Origin: Proteromonas lacertae
Lineage: Eukaryota > Sar > Bigyra > Opalinata > Proteromonadidae
Length of the DNA stretch: 64,000 bases
Direction of reading: 5' to 3'
NCBI GenBank assembly: GCA_002245135.1
Contig: NGBS01000609.1
Span: 48,501 to 112,500 of the forward strand
In this document: positions 27,435 to 38,480 of the stretch, piece by piece
How positions within the stretch are numbered: position 1 is the stretch's first letter
How the letters are laid out: each line of letters opens with the position of its first letter
The notes under the pieces: generated by a model
Databases searched by the model: none
Seen by the model: only the letters and a program-made list of their open reading frames with translations
Told to the model about the DNA's origin: nothing
Made by a program: the position numbers and the translations under genes

Positions 27435-29669
27435 ATGGAAGGTGATAGATCTCAATTAAGTCCAAGTGCAAATTACTACTTTAAACCTAAAGAAAGTAAA
27501 TTTAAAGAAAACAAGTTTATAAAAATAGCTAACGAGATGAGTTACCAACAAAATACTCAAACATACTATCAACCACCGTTTCAACCTACTTCACAGTATA
27601 TACCACCTCAGGATGATCCATATACAAATCCTTACTATACAGGAAGTATAGCTTATAGTCCAGATAACTTTAATCAACAACCTCCTGCTGATTATTATAA
27701 TCAATATGCAACTGGATATATACCTCAACCACCAAGACATCCTGCTTCATTAAATCCATACAAGGAAATAAAGCCGAACAATAAACCTAGAAGTGGAATT
27801 GGTATAGGATATCAAGGTGAAGCTTTTTACCATAATAAAGAATATCCCCAAGATGAATATCTACAACCACCACCACCACCATATTATGTACCATCCCCAT
27901 TTGTACAAACACAACCATATTATCCACCTCCACCTAGTGATATAAATGGATATAATTCTTACACTTACCTTCCACCTCCTCCTCCACCTCCACAATATAG
28001 TGTTGATAGTTCTGTAGTTAATACAGAAGGACAACAGAAAAGAAAAGAGAAGAAATCGAAGATAAAATCAAGTGAAAGTGATAGTGATAGTGATAGTAAT
28101 ATACAACCACCACCAATCTTTCAAGTGAATTTAAATAATAATAATGATAATTATGATTCTATAAATGAAGTAAATAGTGAAGTTAAAACAATTAATTCCG
28201 TTCAATCAGGTATTGATTCTGTTTCATCTTCATCAACTATTAGTGTTTCAAACAATATACATTCAATTGATCAAAGTAAAGATGAAGGTAGATTATCTCC
28301 AATAAACGAAATCACTGATTCATATGTAGTTCAAGTAGATAAACTAAATCCTTCGATTAATGAAAAGAAAATATCTGATATATTTAGTCTTGTTGGAAAT
28401 TTAAAATCTGTAAATATCTATGAAGATAAGAAAAGATATGCCTTAGTTGAATATTCAACTGAAGAATCAGCAATAAAAGCAATTCAGCGATTTAATGGAT
28501 TGAAGATAAATGGAGAAAGACTGTTGGTATATTGGAGTAAAATAAAGATAGAAAAGAACAAAGTAGTGTTAGATAATTTACCTTATAATGTAGAAGAAGA
28601 GAAAATTCGAAATATTTGCAGTATAATTGGAGAGATAGAATCAATAGAAATAGAAAGACCAATAAATCCAAATGAAAGAAGTCGATGTTGTATAATATTC
28701 AAAGAAAAAGAAGCATTAGAAACTGTAGAAATAATATTAGGAGATGCAGAAATTGATGGTTTACCAGTTAAAGTAATAATCGATAAGAATGACACAATAA
28801 AGTTGAATATAAATGGAAATAGGAATAAAGATGTAAATATCAAACCAATGTCAGCTCCAACACCATTACAACCATATAAAGAAATGAGTGAAAGAATAAA
28901 TGATTTAAATATAAATGATGAAAGAAAACCAAATTCAATTCCAAAAGATCAATACAATGAAAAGTCAAATGAAAATCCATCTCAATATCAACATGAAAGA
29001 GATGAAGATAAAAATAATAGTAATCTTATTCATCAACATCAATCATCATTAAACCAATGTCCACCATATCCACCTCCAGTTGATTTCTATTTAACAAATG
29101 ACTATTCAATTTCTGATAATTCTCTTCTTGTTAAAATTGATAATATTAATGCTGATGTTACTGCAAGGGAAATCTATGATATTTTCGAAGTTTTAAATAA
29201 TCTGAAATTAGTAAGTATATATGATAACGGAAAGAGATATGCATTAGTTCTATATTCATCAGTAGAATTAGCAACTAATGCAATTAAAATTTTTAATAGA
29301 TTGAGATTGAAAGGAAGTATAATATCAGTTTATGGTATTATAATGAATGGAAGAGAACTATTATGTAATATAGAATTACACAATAAGACAAAACATAACC
29401 AACAGATAGTAAATCGTGAAGTAAATACAGTATTTGTAGGATGTTTATCTCCAAATATTACTGAAGAAGACTTAAAGGAGAGATTTAGTGAAGTTGGTGA
29501 AATAAATTCAGTTAGAATATTTCGTAAAATTAACAAACCTGATTATGCATTTATAAGTTATAAAGAAATTGCAGATGTAAATGAAGCAATATGCAAATTA
29601 AATGGTGCAAAAATGAAAGGAAGATGTATAACAGTGGATATAGGTAAAAAGAAGAAATACTCGAAATAA
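27435..29669 (+). CDS. Proline-rich multi-RRM RNA-binding protein, copy 1
   Basis: Intact single-exon frame of 744 aa. Residues 1-200 are low complexity, rich in Pro, Tyr, Gln and Asn (PPADYYNQYATGYIPQPP, polyproline runs). A basic KKSKIKSSESDSDSDS stretch and an acidic/Ser linker follow. RRM1 (about 297-367): RNP2-like YVVQVDKL and RNP1-like KRYALVEY. RRM2 (about 375-445): KVVLDNLPYN and SRCCIIF. RRM3: LLVKIDNINADVTAREIYDI with KRYALVLY, unlike RRM3 of the other copies and closer to RRM1. RRM4 (about 672-740): TVFVGCLSPNITEEDL and PDYAFISY, ending in a Lys-rich tail. The layout suggests an RNA-binding protein with a condensate-prone N-terminus. Its target is unknown. It is the first member of an array reaching 49 kb. 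Confidence 0.75.
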   Translation: MEGDRSQLSPSANYYFKPKESKFKENKFIKIANEMSYQQNTQTYYQPPFQPTSQYIPPQDDPYTNPYYTGSIAYSPDNFNQQPPADYYNQYATGYIPQPPRHPASLNPYKEIKPNNKPRSGIGIGYQGEAFYHNKEYPQDEYLQPPPPPYYVPSPFVQTQPYYPPPPSDINGYNSYTYLPPPPPPPQYSVDSSVVNTEGQQKRKEKKSKIKSSESDSDSDSNIQPPPIFQVNLNNNNDNYDSINEVNSEVKTINSVQSGIDSVSSSSTISVSNNIHSIDQSKDEGRLSPINEITDSYVVQVDKLNPSINEKKISDIFSLVGNLKSVNIYEDKKRYALVEYSTEESAIKAIQRFNGLKINGERLLVYWSKIKIEKNKVVLDNLPYNVEEEKIRNICSIIGEIESIEIERPINPNERSRCCIIFKEKEALETVEIILGDAEIDGLPVKVIIDKNDTIKLNINGNRNKDVNIKPMSAPTPLQPYKEMSERINDLNINDERKPNSIPKDQYNEKSNENPSQYQHERDEDKNNSNLIHQHQSSLNQCPPYPPPVDFYLTNDYSISDNSLLVKIDNINADVTAREIYDIFEVLNNLKLVSIYDNGKRYALVLYSSVELATNAIKIFNRLRLKGSIISVYGIIMNGRELLCNIELHNKTKHNQQIVNREVNTVFVGCLSPNITEEDLKERFSEVGEINSVRIFRKINKPDYAFISYKEIADVNEAICKLNGAKMKGRCITVDIGKKKKYSK

Positions 29670-30059
29670 CGCAAATGAATACGTAAAACTACAGAAAACA
29701 TGACTTTTTTAAATATAGTTATAATTTCTGTATATTCATTTAATTATTATTAATGTTTATTTGAAGTAGTTTTTGTGAAAATAAAATTCTTTTTCAAATA
29801 TAATCGATAGTTAATTATAAAAGGGGAAGAGCAGAAAAATTTCGTATTGCTATAGAACTTGCTAGTCAAAAAAAAAATTATGAAGAATTTAGTGAATTTA
29901 TTCTTACTGTTTAGTTTTCTTACTTTAAAAACTTAATGAAGAATACAATAGGAATGAGAGTATTTATTGCTGATATTACTGTGAATATAGTTCTTACTGA
30001 ATTGAAGTTTTTAAATTCAAATTTAACAAAATGCCAAACTTGTAGCTCGAACAAGTATT
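29670..30059. other. Intergenic between RRM copies 1 and 2
   Basis: AT-rich. No gene is supported. Short open fragments around 29830-30010 have no start or homologue I can see. Confidence 0.4.
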
Positions 30060-30861
30060 ATGAAATTTAATAACAACCAAATAAATACTAATCCGTATAT
30101 GAAATCAAACAATTTTGCCAGTTAATTCAACTTCACCTGTGTTAAACACAAATTCTGCATGTTCTATGGATTATATAAAATGGTATTTAGAAAACAAAGG
30201 TAGTGTAGAATATTATAAAAACGAGAGTAATTTTCAAATTCCTACAGAAGAAGAAATAAGAAATTATTATGTTTATATACAACAACATCCATTATACCAA
30301 CAACAACCTCCACCTCCACCTACAACAAAAGAAACATCTCCAAAAATGATTGATCATGAAAGTGATAAACAACCCAATCAACCTAATTCACAGTATATAC
30401 CACCTCAAAGTGATCTATATACAAATCCTTACTATACAGGAAGTATACCTTCTCTAGTGAATTTTAATCAACAACCTCCTGCTGATTATTATAATCAATA
30501 TGCAACTGGATATATACCTCAACCACCAAGACATCCAGCTTTATTAAACCCATATGAAGCTGATGCTTATAACTATGTTAAACAACATCCCTCCCCATTT
30601 GTACAAACACAGCCATATTATCCAACTCCACCTAGTGATATAAATGGATATAATTCTTACACTCACTTTCCACCTCCTCCACTTGTTCCACCTAATGTTG
30701 ATAATTCTGTAGTTAATACAGAAGATGAACAGAAAAGAAAAGAGAAGAAATCGAAGATAAAATCAAGTGAAAGTGATAGTGATCGTTATTTAAATTACTC
30801 AAATAGCAGTTATAATAGCAGTTATAGTTGCTGTAGTATAAAATCTTCACCTATTATCTAA
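30060..30861 (+). pseudogene. RRM family copy 2, N-terminal fragment
   Basis: An ATG at 30060 opens MKFNNNQINTNPYMKSNNF, but this frame stops at a TAA just after 30118. The family reading continues one frame over from 30115 and runs to 30861. It holds the Pro/Tyr/Gln-rich N-terminal region (SQYIPPQSDLYTNPYYTGSI, PPADYYNQYATGYIPQPP) and the KKSKIKSSESDSD stretch, then ends before any RRM. It therefore combines a 5' frameshift with loss of the entire RNA-binding half. It could still make a short low-complexity protein from an internal ATG (30166). Confidence 0.65.
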
Positions 30862-31994
30862 CTTTGTTAAAATCTATTTTAATAACTTACTGAGTAACAT
30901 TTATTTTATACAAACTATCATACTATATAAAATATTATTCTTGCTTCTTGTTTTACTTTAATTACCATAGTTAGAATAAGATTGGTTGAAATTGTATAAA
31001 TATCTATGCTAATATATTAATATTCATCTACAAACTACTCAATAGTGATATTTAACATATTTATAAACAACTTGTTATTTTGATGATTAATTTATATTGA
31101 TTGCTATCTCTATAAAACAAATTTTAATGTAATTATAATAATAAACCTCTATTTCTGGATATTAATAATTTATCTTCAATAAATCTCTTACTTTCTCAGT
31201 TTCTGAAAATAAATAAGCATTATAAAACTATCTTAGAGGTATAATTTATCCTAATTTGAAGCAAAACCTTCTAAATTCTGGTGAGTCTAATATTGTGGTA
31301 CTGACTGCATTGAAGGTTATTAATTTACATAGATCTTTGTTGACAGAATCTGAATTGACTTTGGCTTTTACCATATGTAATAATCTGAATATTTTATTTT
31401 AATCACGTTTTCCAAAACATTTTGAAGTAGTTAATATTTTTATGAAACATTTTATAATTGAATTAATCCACAACTTCTTTCGATGTGATATGGGGTAATG
31501 TGATATCCCTATAGTTTCATATATTATAAAGTCTTATAAATATTGAGTAATTATACATTTAAATGATCTAAATCTTAAAAAATAAAGATTTACTTAGTCA
31601 AACCATCAAGCTTGATGTTTTTTCTTTTATTTTTTTATTCTATAATTAATTCATTATTATGCTAATAATATGTTATTGTGAGTCATCATTGAGAAATAGA
31701 TCAAAATAATAGTAATATAAAAAGTGCATCGACCGACTGTCAAATTTGATATTTGAAAAATGATGTATAAAACATTAATTATGTATTTATGGTTAGATAA
31801 TATGCTTCTTAACTTATGTTCAATAGGAGGTCAACTAATAGTTAGTATAAGGAAGGTAAAGGTCAAGCTAAAGATATAGGTTTTGACCTATAGGTAAACC
31901 TATATTTTTTGACTGAAAAATGCAATACTGCTCATTATTGATTTATTCAGTGTAACTGATTTGAATGAGAATGAAATGATCACATTTCCATATA
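30862..31994. other. 1.1-kb intergenic, no gene seen
   Basis: Strongly AT-rich with many stops in all frames. Nothing matches the neighbouring RRM family until 31995. A small palindrome TCAAGCTTGA lies at 31608-31617. Confidence 0.5.
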
Positions 31995-32519
31995 GTGTTG
32001 TATGAAAAGATTGATCATAATAAAAAACCTTATACTTGGCCAATGCTTAATAAACCATTACATGCAACAGTTAGGCTAATAAAAATAAAGAATTTTGAGA
32101 AAAAAGAAGTAGAAAATATATTTGAGAATTATGGTATTAATAGTATTGAAGAAATTTCTCCAAATTGTTTTGAAGTTGCCTTATTGAATGAAGAAATATG
32201 TAATAAAGCAATGAAAGAGTTAGATGAAGCAGAGTTTAATCATAAGATAATTTATTTAGAATGGGGAGAAAAAAAGAAAGTGAAACGAAATTTAAATACA
32301 GTATTTGTAGGATGTTTATCTCCTGAAGTTACAGAAGCTGATTTAAGCAAAATATTTAGTGAAATAGGAGAACTAGATAGTCTGAAAATATTTCGACAAA
32401 AAGGAGCGAGAGATGCACCAGATTATGCATATGTGAATTATGGAAAGTCAATACTTATTCTATACTCAATACTCAATCATTCTATGGAAAGTCAATATTC
32501 TATTGTATATCCTGCTTAA
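31995..32519 (+). pseudogene. RRM family copy 3, C-terminal fragment
   Basis: Contains RRM3 (ATVRLIKIKNFEKKEVENIF) and most of RRM4 (TVFVGCLSPEVTEADLSKIF, PDYAYVNY). By eye it is nearly identical in nucleotide sequence to 43441-43869 of copy 6. It has no start region, and homology stops abruptly after VNYGKS near 32445, where the last 30 residues become unrelated. It looks like a recent partial duplication inserted without its 5' half. Confidence 0.65.
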
Positions 32520-32601
32520 AATAATGATTTTACATACAAATAATAACATACAAAAATTAATAAATTTTTTAAAACTTCAAATCAAAGCTTGAACAAGTGT
32601 A

Positions 32602-33866
32602 ATGGAAGATGATGATTGTATATTAAACCCAAATCCTGTTATTAAACCAGACGAAAGAAACACTAAACAAAATAAGTTTATGAAGTTGCATAACATTTGG
32701 GTTAAACAAAACACTCAAGTATGCTCTCAAATGCATTATCAAAGTAATTCGCAATACTTAATGTTACAAGACAATCCATTTGCTTATTCACACTGCACAA
32801 GAAGTATACCATATCCAGAGAATATATATAAACAAACTCCTCCTAATAATGTTTGTCAATTACCTGTTGCATATGAGAATGAGTATAATCCTCCCCTACC
32901 TCCTTCATCTCCTACTTATCCTTCATTTGTTGATGCAAAAGAGCAACAACAAATAACGCCAAAAGATCATGAAAAATCAAATACAAGTTTAAGTAGTAAT
33001 AATGAAAGTGATAATAGTAAAGACATTAGTGATGATATTCCAACACCCATTATCCAATCAAATCAATCAACCATGAAGATAGATTCAACAGTTGAAATAT
33101 GTTCTATAAATGAAGAAGTAGTAAGTGATTCTTATGTATTCGAGTAGATAAAGTACATCCAACAGTAACTGAAAAGAAAATATCTGATATATTTAGTCTT
33201 GTTGGAAATTTAAAATCAGTGAAGATCTATGAAGATGAAAAGAGATATGCCTTAATTGAATATTCAACTGAAAAATCAGCAAAAAAGCAATTCAAAAGTT
33301 TAATGGATTTGAAATTAAATGGAGATGAAATATTAGTTTGATTGGAGTAAAACAAAAATGAAATAAGAGTAAAGTAATTCTTGAAAATCTACCATATAAT
33401 GTAGAAGAAGAAAAGATTCGAAATATATGCTGATGTGATTGGTGAAATAAAATCAATGGAAATAGAAAGACCAATAAATCCAAATGAAAGAAGTCGATGT
33501 TGTATAATATTCAAAGAAAAAGAAGCATTAGAAACTGTAGAAATAATATTAGGAGATGCAGAAATTGATGGTTTACCAATTAAAGTAATAATTGATAAAA
33601 ATTCACTTCCTGTTAATGTATGTAAAAAATCTGATGTTGAATTATCTTCTAAATCATTATATACACAATTAATAATTAAAGATTTCAATAAAAGTGAAGT
33701 AGAAGAAATATTTAAAAATTATGAAATAGTATTAATTAATGAAATATCAGTTGGTTGTTATGAAGTATTTTTAGAGAATGAAGAAAAGTGTAAGAAAGCA
33801 AAGAAGGATTTAGATGGAGTAGAATATAATGATAAGATAATTCATATAGAAATAGAGAGAAAATAA
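32602..33866 (+). pseudogene. RRM family copy 4, frameshifted
   Basis: Starts with a good ATG and a family N-terminus (TKQNKFMKLHNIWVKQNTQV) but loses frame at RRM1 (near 33135-33147, where the intact copies read DSYVVQVDK). RRM1 continues with further frame changes (33160-33360). RRM2 is open again from about 33435, and RRM3 (LIIKDFNKSEVEEIFKNYEI) runs to the stop at 33866, with RRM4 missing. The RRM2 block 33471-33578 is identical to that of the intact copies despite the decay around it. GCTTGA lies at 32587-32592, just upstream of the ATG. Confidence 0.7.
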
Positions 33867-34150
33867 AAGATATCTTTCCTACATTTGGCAATTTATCTCT
33901 TCTGTATTAATATATATTGACAAAGAATTTTAGTATTGTTTTTTTATGTTGTATAAAATAATGATTAACTAACTTAAATTTTCAACGAAGTTACTAAATT
34001 AGTAGTATTTAACCTTTTAATTATAACACTTTCATGTTATGAGTGAAATACATAGAATATTCATCTTAATATTGTTGCAACAGTGTTAACATAAACAAAA
34101 ATTTAAAGTATTTACATACACAAGTTTTCATCAAGCTTTTTACTGAATAG

Positions 34151-36303
34151 ATGAAAAATAGCAATTTCAAGTTAAACGCTAATGCAAATCCTTATAATAT
34201 AGATAAAAATAATAGAAGCGAGAATAGATTTATTAATATTTCTATTCATCAAAATACGCAGCATAAGCAAGCTAATAATATGCAATATATGCAAAGTCAA
34301 AATAATCCTTATATAAATCCATTTTACACAGATAATCTAAATTATACTCCAGATAACTTTAACCAACCAACTCCTGCTGATTATTACTCTCAATATGCAG
34401 CAGGATATAAGCCAGTACAACCAAGACATCCTGCTTCGTTAAATCCACAAAGGGATACTCCTCCAGATTATCAAACAAATCACCACCGTAAAACAGGTAT
34501 TGGTATAGGATATCAAGCAGAAGCTTATTATCAAACACAGCAAATGTCACCACCGCCTCAATGTGGTTATACACCATACATACAACAACAACAACAACAG
34601 TTTTATCCACCTCCACCTTCTTATATCAATGATAATACAACTTTGAATCAGTTGCCTCCATATCCTCAACAACAATATTATCCATCTGCAGCAGCAATTC
34701 CATCTCCATCACTTATATCTCCATCTGTTGCTAATATTCCTCCACCTGTAACTGTTGATATAGAAGATGAGAAAAATCTAGAAGTAAAGGCAAATTCAAG
34801 TGGTGATAGTAGTGAAAGTGAAGAGAATGTTGTTCCAATTGTACAAGCAGCAAATCTTTTGAATAATAATAATGGTAATTCAATAGTTGAAGCTGAAAGT
34901 AATACTGACAGTGTGATATCATCAATAGATTATAATCGTACAGGTATTGATTCAGTTTCATCTTCATCATCATCTTCAATTGATGCAAGTAATTCTTATT
35001 CCATTAGTCAAACACAGGATGTAGATAGATTATCTCCAATTAACGAAATCACTGATTCATATGTTGTTCAAGTAGATAAACTAAATCCTTCGATTAATGA
35101 AAAGAAAATATCTGATATATTTAGTCTTGTTGGAAATTTAAAATCTGTAAATATTTATGAAGATAAGAAAAGATATGCCTTAGTTGAATATTCAACTGAA
35201 GAATCAGCAATAAAAGCAATTCAGCGATTTAATGGATTGAACATAAAAGGAGATAAATTGTTAGTTTTTTGGAGTAAAACAAAACGGAAATAAATAAAAT
35301 AATTCTTGAAAATCTACCTTATAATGTAGAAGAAGAAAAGATTCGAAATATATGTGATGTGATTGGTGAAATAAAATCAATGGAAATAGAAAGACCAATA
35401 AATCCAAATGAAAGAAGTCGATGTTGTATAATATTCAAAGAAAAAGAAGCATTAGAAACTGTAGAAATAATATTAGGAGATGCAGAAATTGATGGTTTAC
35501 CAATTAAAGTAATAATCGATAAGAATGACACAATAAAGTTAAATACATATCGAAATATAAGTAAAAATAACAATGATGAACCATCTTCAGCTCCAACACC
35601 TCTACAACCATACAAAATGAATGAGAAAATATCTGATTATAATGAATATCCAAAAGAAGAAATATTAAGAGAAAGAATATCAAATGTAAGAATTAGTGAT
35701 GATAATATAAAAACAAATCCTTTACGAACATGTAATGAAAGTGAAAGATTACCACTTAGTAATAGACCCAATACATGTACATATAATAAATCAGCATATG
35801 AAATGATATCACCATTAATAATTCGAAACTTTAACAAAGAAGAAGTGAAAAATATATTCGAGAATTATGGTATAAAGAATATAGAAGAACTTTCTCCAAA
35901 TCTATTTGAAGTGATTTTATTGAATGATGAAAATGCAAATTTAGCGATGAAATGTTTAGAAGGAGTAGAATACAGCCATAGAATCATTCATTTAGAATGG
36001 GGAGAACCAAGAAAAGAAAAACGACATCTAAATACAGTATTTGTTGGATGTATAACTGAAGCAGTAACAGAAAAAGATTTAACAGATAATTTTGGTGGAA
36101 TTGGTGCGATTGACTCAATAAAAATATTCCGAAAGAATAAAGAAGGAAAACCTGACTATGCCTATGTTAATTTTGTCGAAGCTAAATGTGTAGATGAAGC
36201 CATAAAGAAACTAAATGGTCGGAATATAAAAGGAAGATATATCACAGTTCAATATCCTAAAGAGAAAAAAACAAAAACAAAAGCAAAAACAAAAACAAAA
36301 TAG
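34151..36303 (+). pseudogene. RRM family copy 5, broken between RRM1 and RRM2
   Basis: The first frame (34151-35293, 380 aa) holds the Pro/Gln-rich N-terminus, an acidic linker and a complete RRM1, then stops at a TAA where intact copies read SKIKIEKNKVVLDNLP. The second frame (from about 35300, open to 36303) holds RRM2, RRM3 (PLIIRNFNKEEVKNIFENYG) and RRM4 (TVFVGCITEAVTEKDLTDNF), ending in a KTKTKAKTKTK tail. One small indel near 35285-35300 separates two otherwise healthy halves. It may be a very young pseudogene, a sequence error, or two separate proteins. No GT-AG intron restores frame convincingly. Confidence 0.65.
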
Positions 36304-36605
36304 AAACTGTTTTTTGATGCAAACAACAAAGACTATTATTTAAAATAACGCTAAAGAGTATTTACTCTCTTTAGGATATGCTATTCATCAATATAAAAAT
36401 ATTGATTATATTTTTTATAAATTAGTTGTTGTTGAAATAATTCTATTTCAAAAAAATATAACATATAACACATGTAGAATTAGTAAACTTAGGTTGATTA
36501 ATTGTTAATTATGAAATATTATATTTCTGAAAATTAACTCGTTTCATAATTTGGCTTGATTTCAAAAAAAAATTTCATTTTCTTTACATTGTCATACTCA
36601 AAATC
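36304..36605. other. Intergenic
   Basis: AT-rich and without a gene. A GCTTGA motif at 36554-36559 precedes the LRR-type relic. Confidence 0.5.
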
Positions 36606-36935
36606 ATGGATAATAATAGTAAATCATACTGTGCTAATGAAAATATAGATAGTGGAATGAAAAGCGATAGATGTGAGAATTATTCAGTTGATGAAGTTGA
36701 AGTAGACTATGGTGCAAGTGAATACAAGATAAGAGAGAGTATGAGATAAAATTCATTTGTATTGTAGAATGCATAGATACGTTGAAATGGTTGAATTATT
36801 TTAAAAAATCAGAAGCTGATGATGTAGTAAATATATTTAAATATTCATATATAACATAAGTGAGCGAAATTAGTGTAAGGTGTGTTAAAAATGTTAAAAA
36901 TCGAAAGTATAATAATAATGAATATTTATATATAC
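36606..36935 (+). pseudogene. Relic of LRR-family gene, 5' end
   Basis: An ATG opens MDNNSKSYCANENIDSG, about 47 codons to a TGA-free end at TAA. After a frame change the sequence reads CIVECIDTLKWLNYFKKSEA, then DVVNIFKYSYIT, a stop, and VSEISVRCVKN. This aligns with the N-terminal exon of the minus-strand LRR gene at 51697-53471 (FFIEYCDANEWLNG..VLKAE, NISKYSSNLSEL, SEITIHCENN). It is a decayed third family member in opposite orientation, 15 kb away. Confidence 0.5.
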
Positions 36936-36973
36936 ATAGTCTATAATAAAAAAAGAAAGTAAGAAATTCTCCA

Positions 36974-37022
36974 AGAATAGTATAATTAAAGTAACAAATT
37001 CTGCTAGTTCTGCTTCAGTAGC
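36974..37022 (+). pseudogene. Short relic shared with 40331-40470
   Basis: The stretch encoding VTNSASSASVA is nearly the same as the start of the mitochondrial-carrier-like relic at 40341-40380 (MKVINSASSASVA). Nothing further of the gene remains here. Confidence 0.3.
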
Positions 37023-37173
37023 AAGAATTTTTGACTGATCAGAAAAAAATATCATTTTTTAATATCAAACAATAGTTACTTAATTGATTAAACTATTGAA
37101 CCAAATTCCCCATTAGAATTGCAATATGTCTAATAGAATCATCAGTAATTGTAAGTATATACTTTCTTGTTAG

Positions 37174-37885
37174 TTTATTTTCTGCCATAATCCGATTTAT
37201 TTTAGTATGTGTTATTTATGTTATATTTTCAATAGATGAACAACTTATTAGTTGTATTAATCATCAAAATAACAGAAATATATATATTGTTATACATGCT
37301 TCTTTATTCTTTCATTTATCAATTAAAGAATTTTCACACAAAATTGGTATTAGATTAAAACCACCATCCTCTTTTTCTGTTTGGTATGGAATCTATCAAA
37401 TTATAATCGTTTTATTATTCTACAAGCTATACTCAAGTATATTATTTAATAACAACACTACAGGAATAGAAAAATCGTTAATCAATCCATTTATAGAAGA
37501 AGTAATATTTAGAGGGATAATATATCATCATATTATGTAGAATAGATACACAGAAATTAACAAATGCATATTAATGAGTTCAACCTTCTTTTCTTTGTTT
37601 CATTTAATCAATTTCTTTAATAATGAATATGATTATGTTTATGTAATATTTCAATTGATTCGGGCATTTTTATTTGGTTTAATATCAAATTTTATGTTAG
37701 TAATAAATGATAATTTGATAAGTGGATATTTCCTTCATATAGTGAATAATTTAATGTTTTTTTTAATTGGTTTTAGAAGTGAGAATATATTAAATCACAT
37801 TCCATTGATTATTGTTCAAAATGTGGTTGATATGTTAATTGTGTTTTATAGTTATAATATAATAAAGAGGTTAAAAGAAGAATGA
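37174..37885 (+). pseudogene. CPBP-family (CAAX protease-like) membrane protease, interrupted
   Basis: The main exon (37236-37885) is in one frame and encodes a hydrophobic protein with EEVIFRG, FFSLFHLIN and HIVNN. These are motif 1 (EExxxR), motif 2 (FxxxH) and the C-terminal His/Asn motif of CPBP intramembrane metalloproteases, which include Rce1-type CAAX processing enzymes. A short upstream exon (about 37174-37204, ending before a 31-nt GT-AG intron) keeps frame, but no start ATG connects cleanly. An in-frame TAG (37538-37540) lies between motifs 1 and 2, and no intron of credible size removes it. It is therefore probably a recent pseudogene. Readthrough or a sequence error are alternatives. 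Confidence 0.55.
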
Positions 37886-38480
37886 TTATTTTTTGTAGTT
37901 AGTAATTAATTATAGATATATTTATAATATGTTTTTTTAATCCTTTTAAACAACAACGCTTGATGTAATAAGCATTTTAAAATATAAAATGATTTGTGAT
38001 GTTAAATATTAGAAAATTAGATGTGTGAATGGTGAAAGTGAAGAAGCTGTGAAAGTAGATCGTTCTGAATATGATTTATAAATAACTGATTGATTTTCTA
38101 ATATTTTAATAATATTTGTGTTTTTCTTTACCAGTATAATAATATAACATAATAAATACAGATAAATTATTAGAAATTCTTCTTTAAAACACAAAAGTAG
38201 TTTATTTCTATTATCAATCAATATAATTATATATAGATTATTTGGCGTCATTTATAAATATTTCATTATTCTATTCTTTCTATTAACACTCTACTTCACT
38301 ACACTCTCACTATTTACTCACAATTACTATTAATATCTACAGAATAATTATGAAAAATAACAATATTAAAACTAAAAATGAGTATTTACATATAAATTAT
38401 CAATTTACATAAAAAACAGAAAAATATTGGCTTGGCTTGAATTAATTACATAAAAATTTCAAAAAAACATTAGAACTGAT
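37886..38480. other. Intergenic, promoter of TPR gene
   Basis: No gene. A GCTTGA motif at 38435-38440 lies 41 bp before the TPR gene start, followed by an A-rich tract. Confidence 0.5.
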
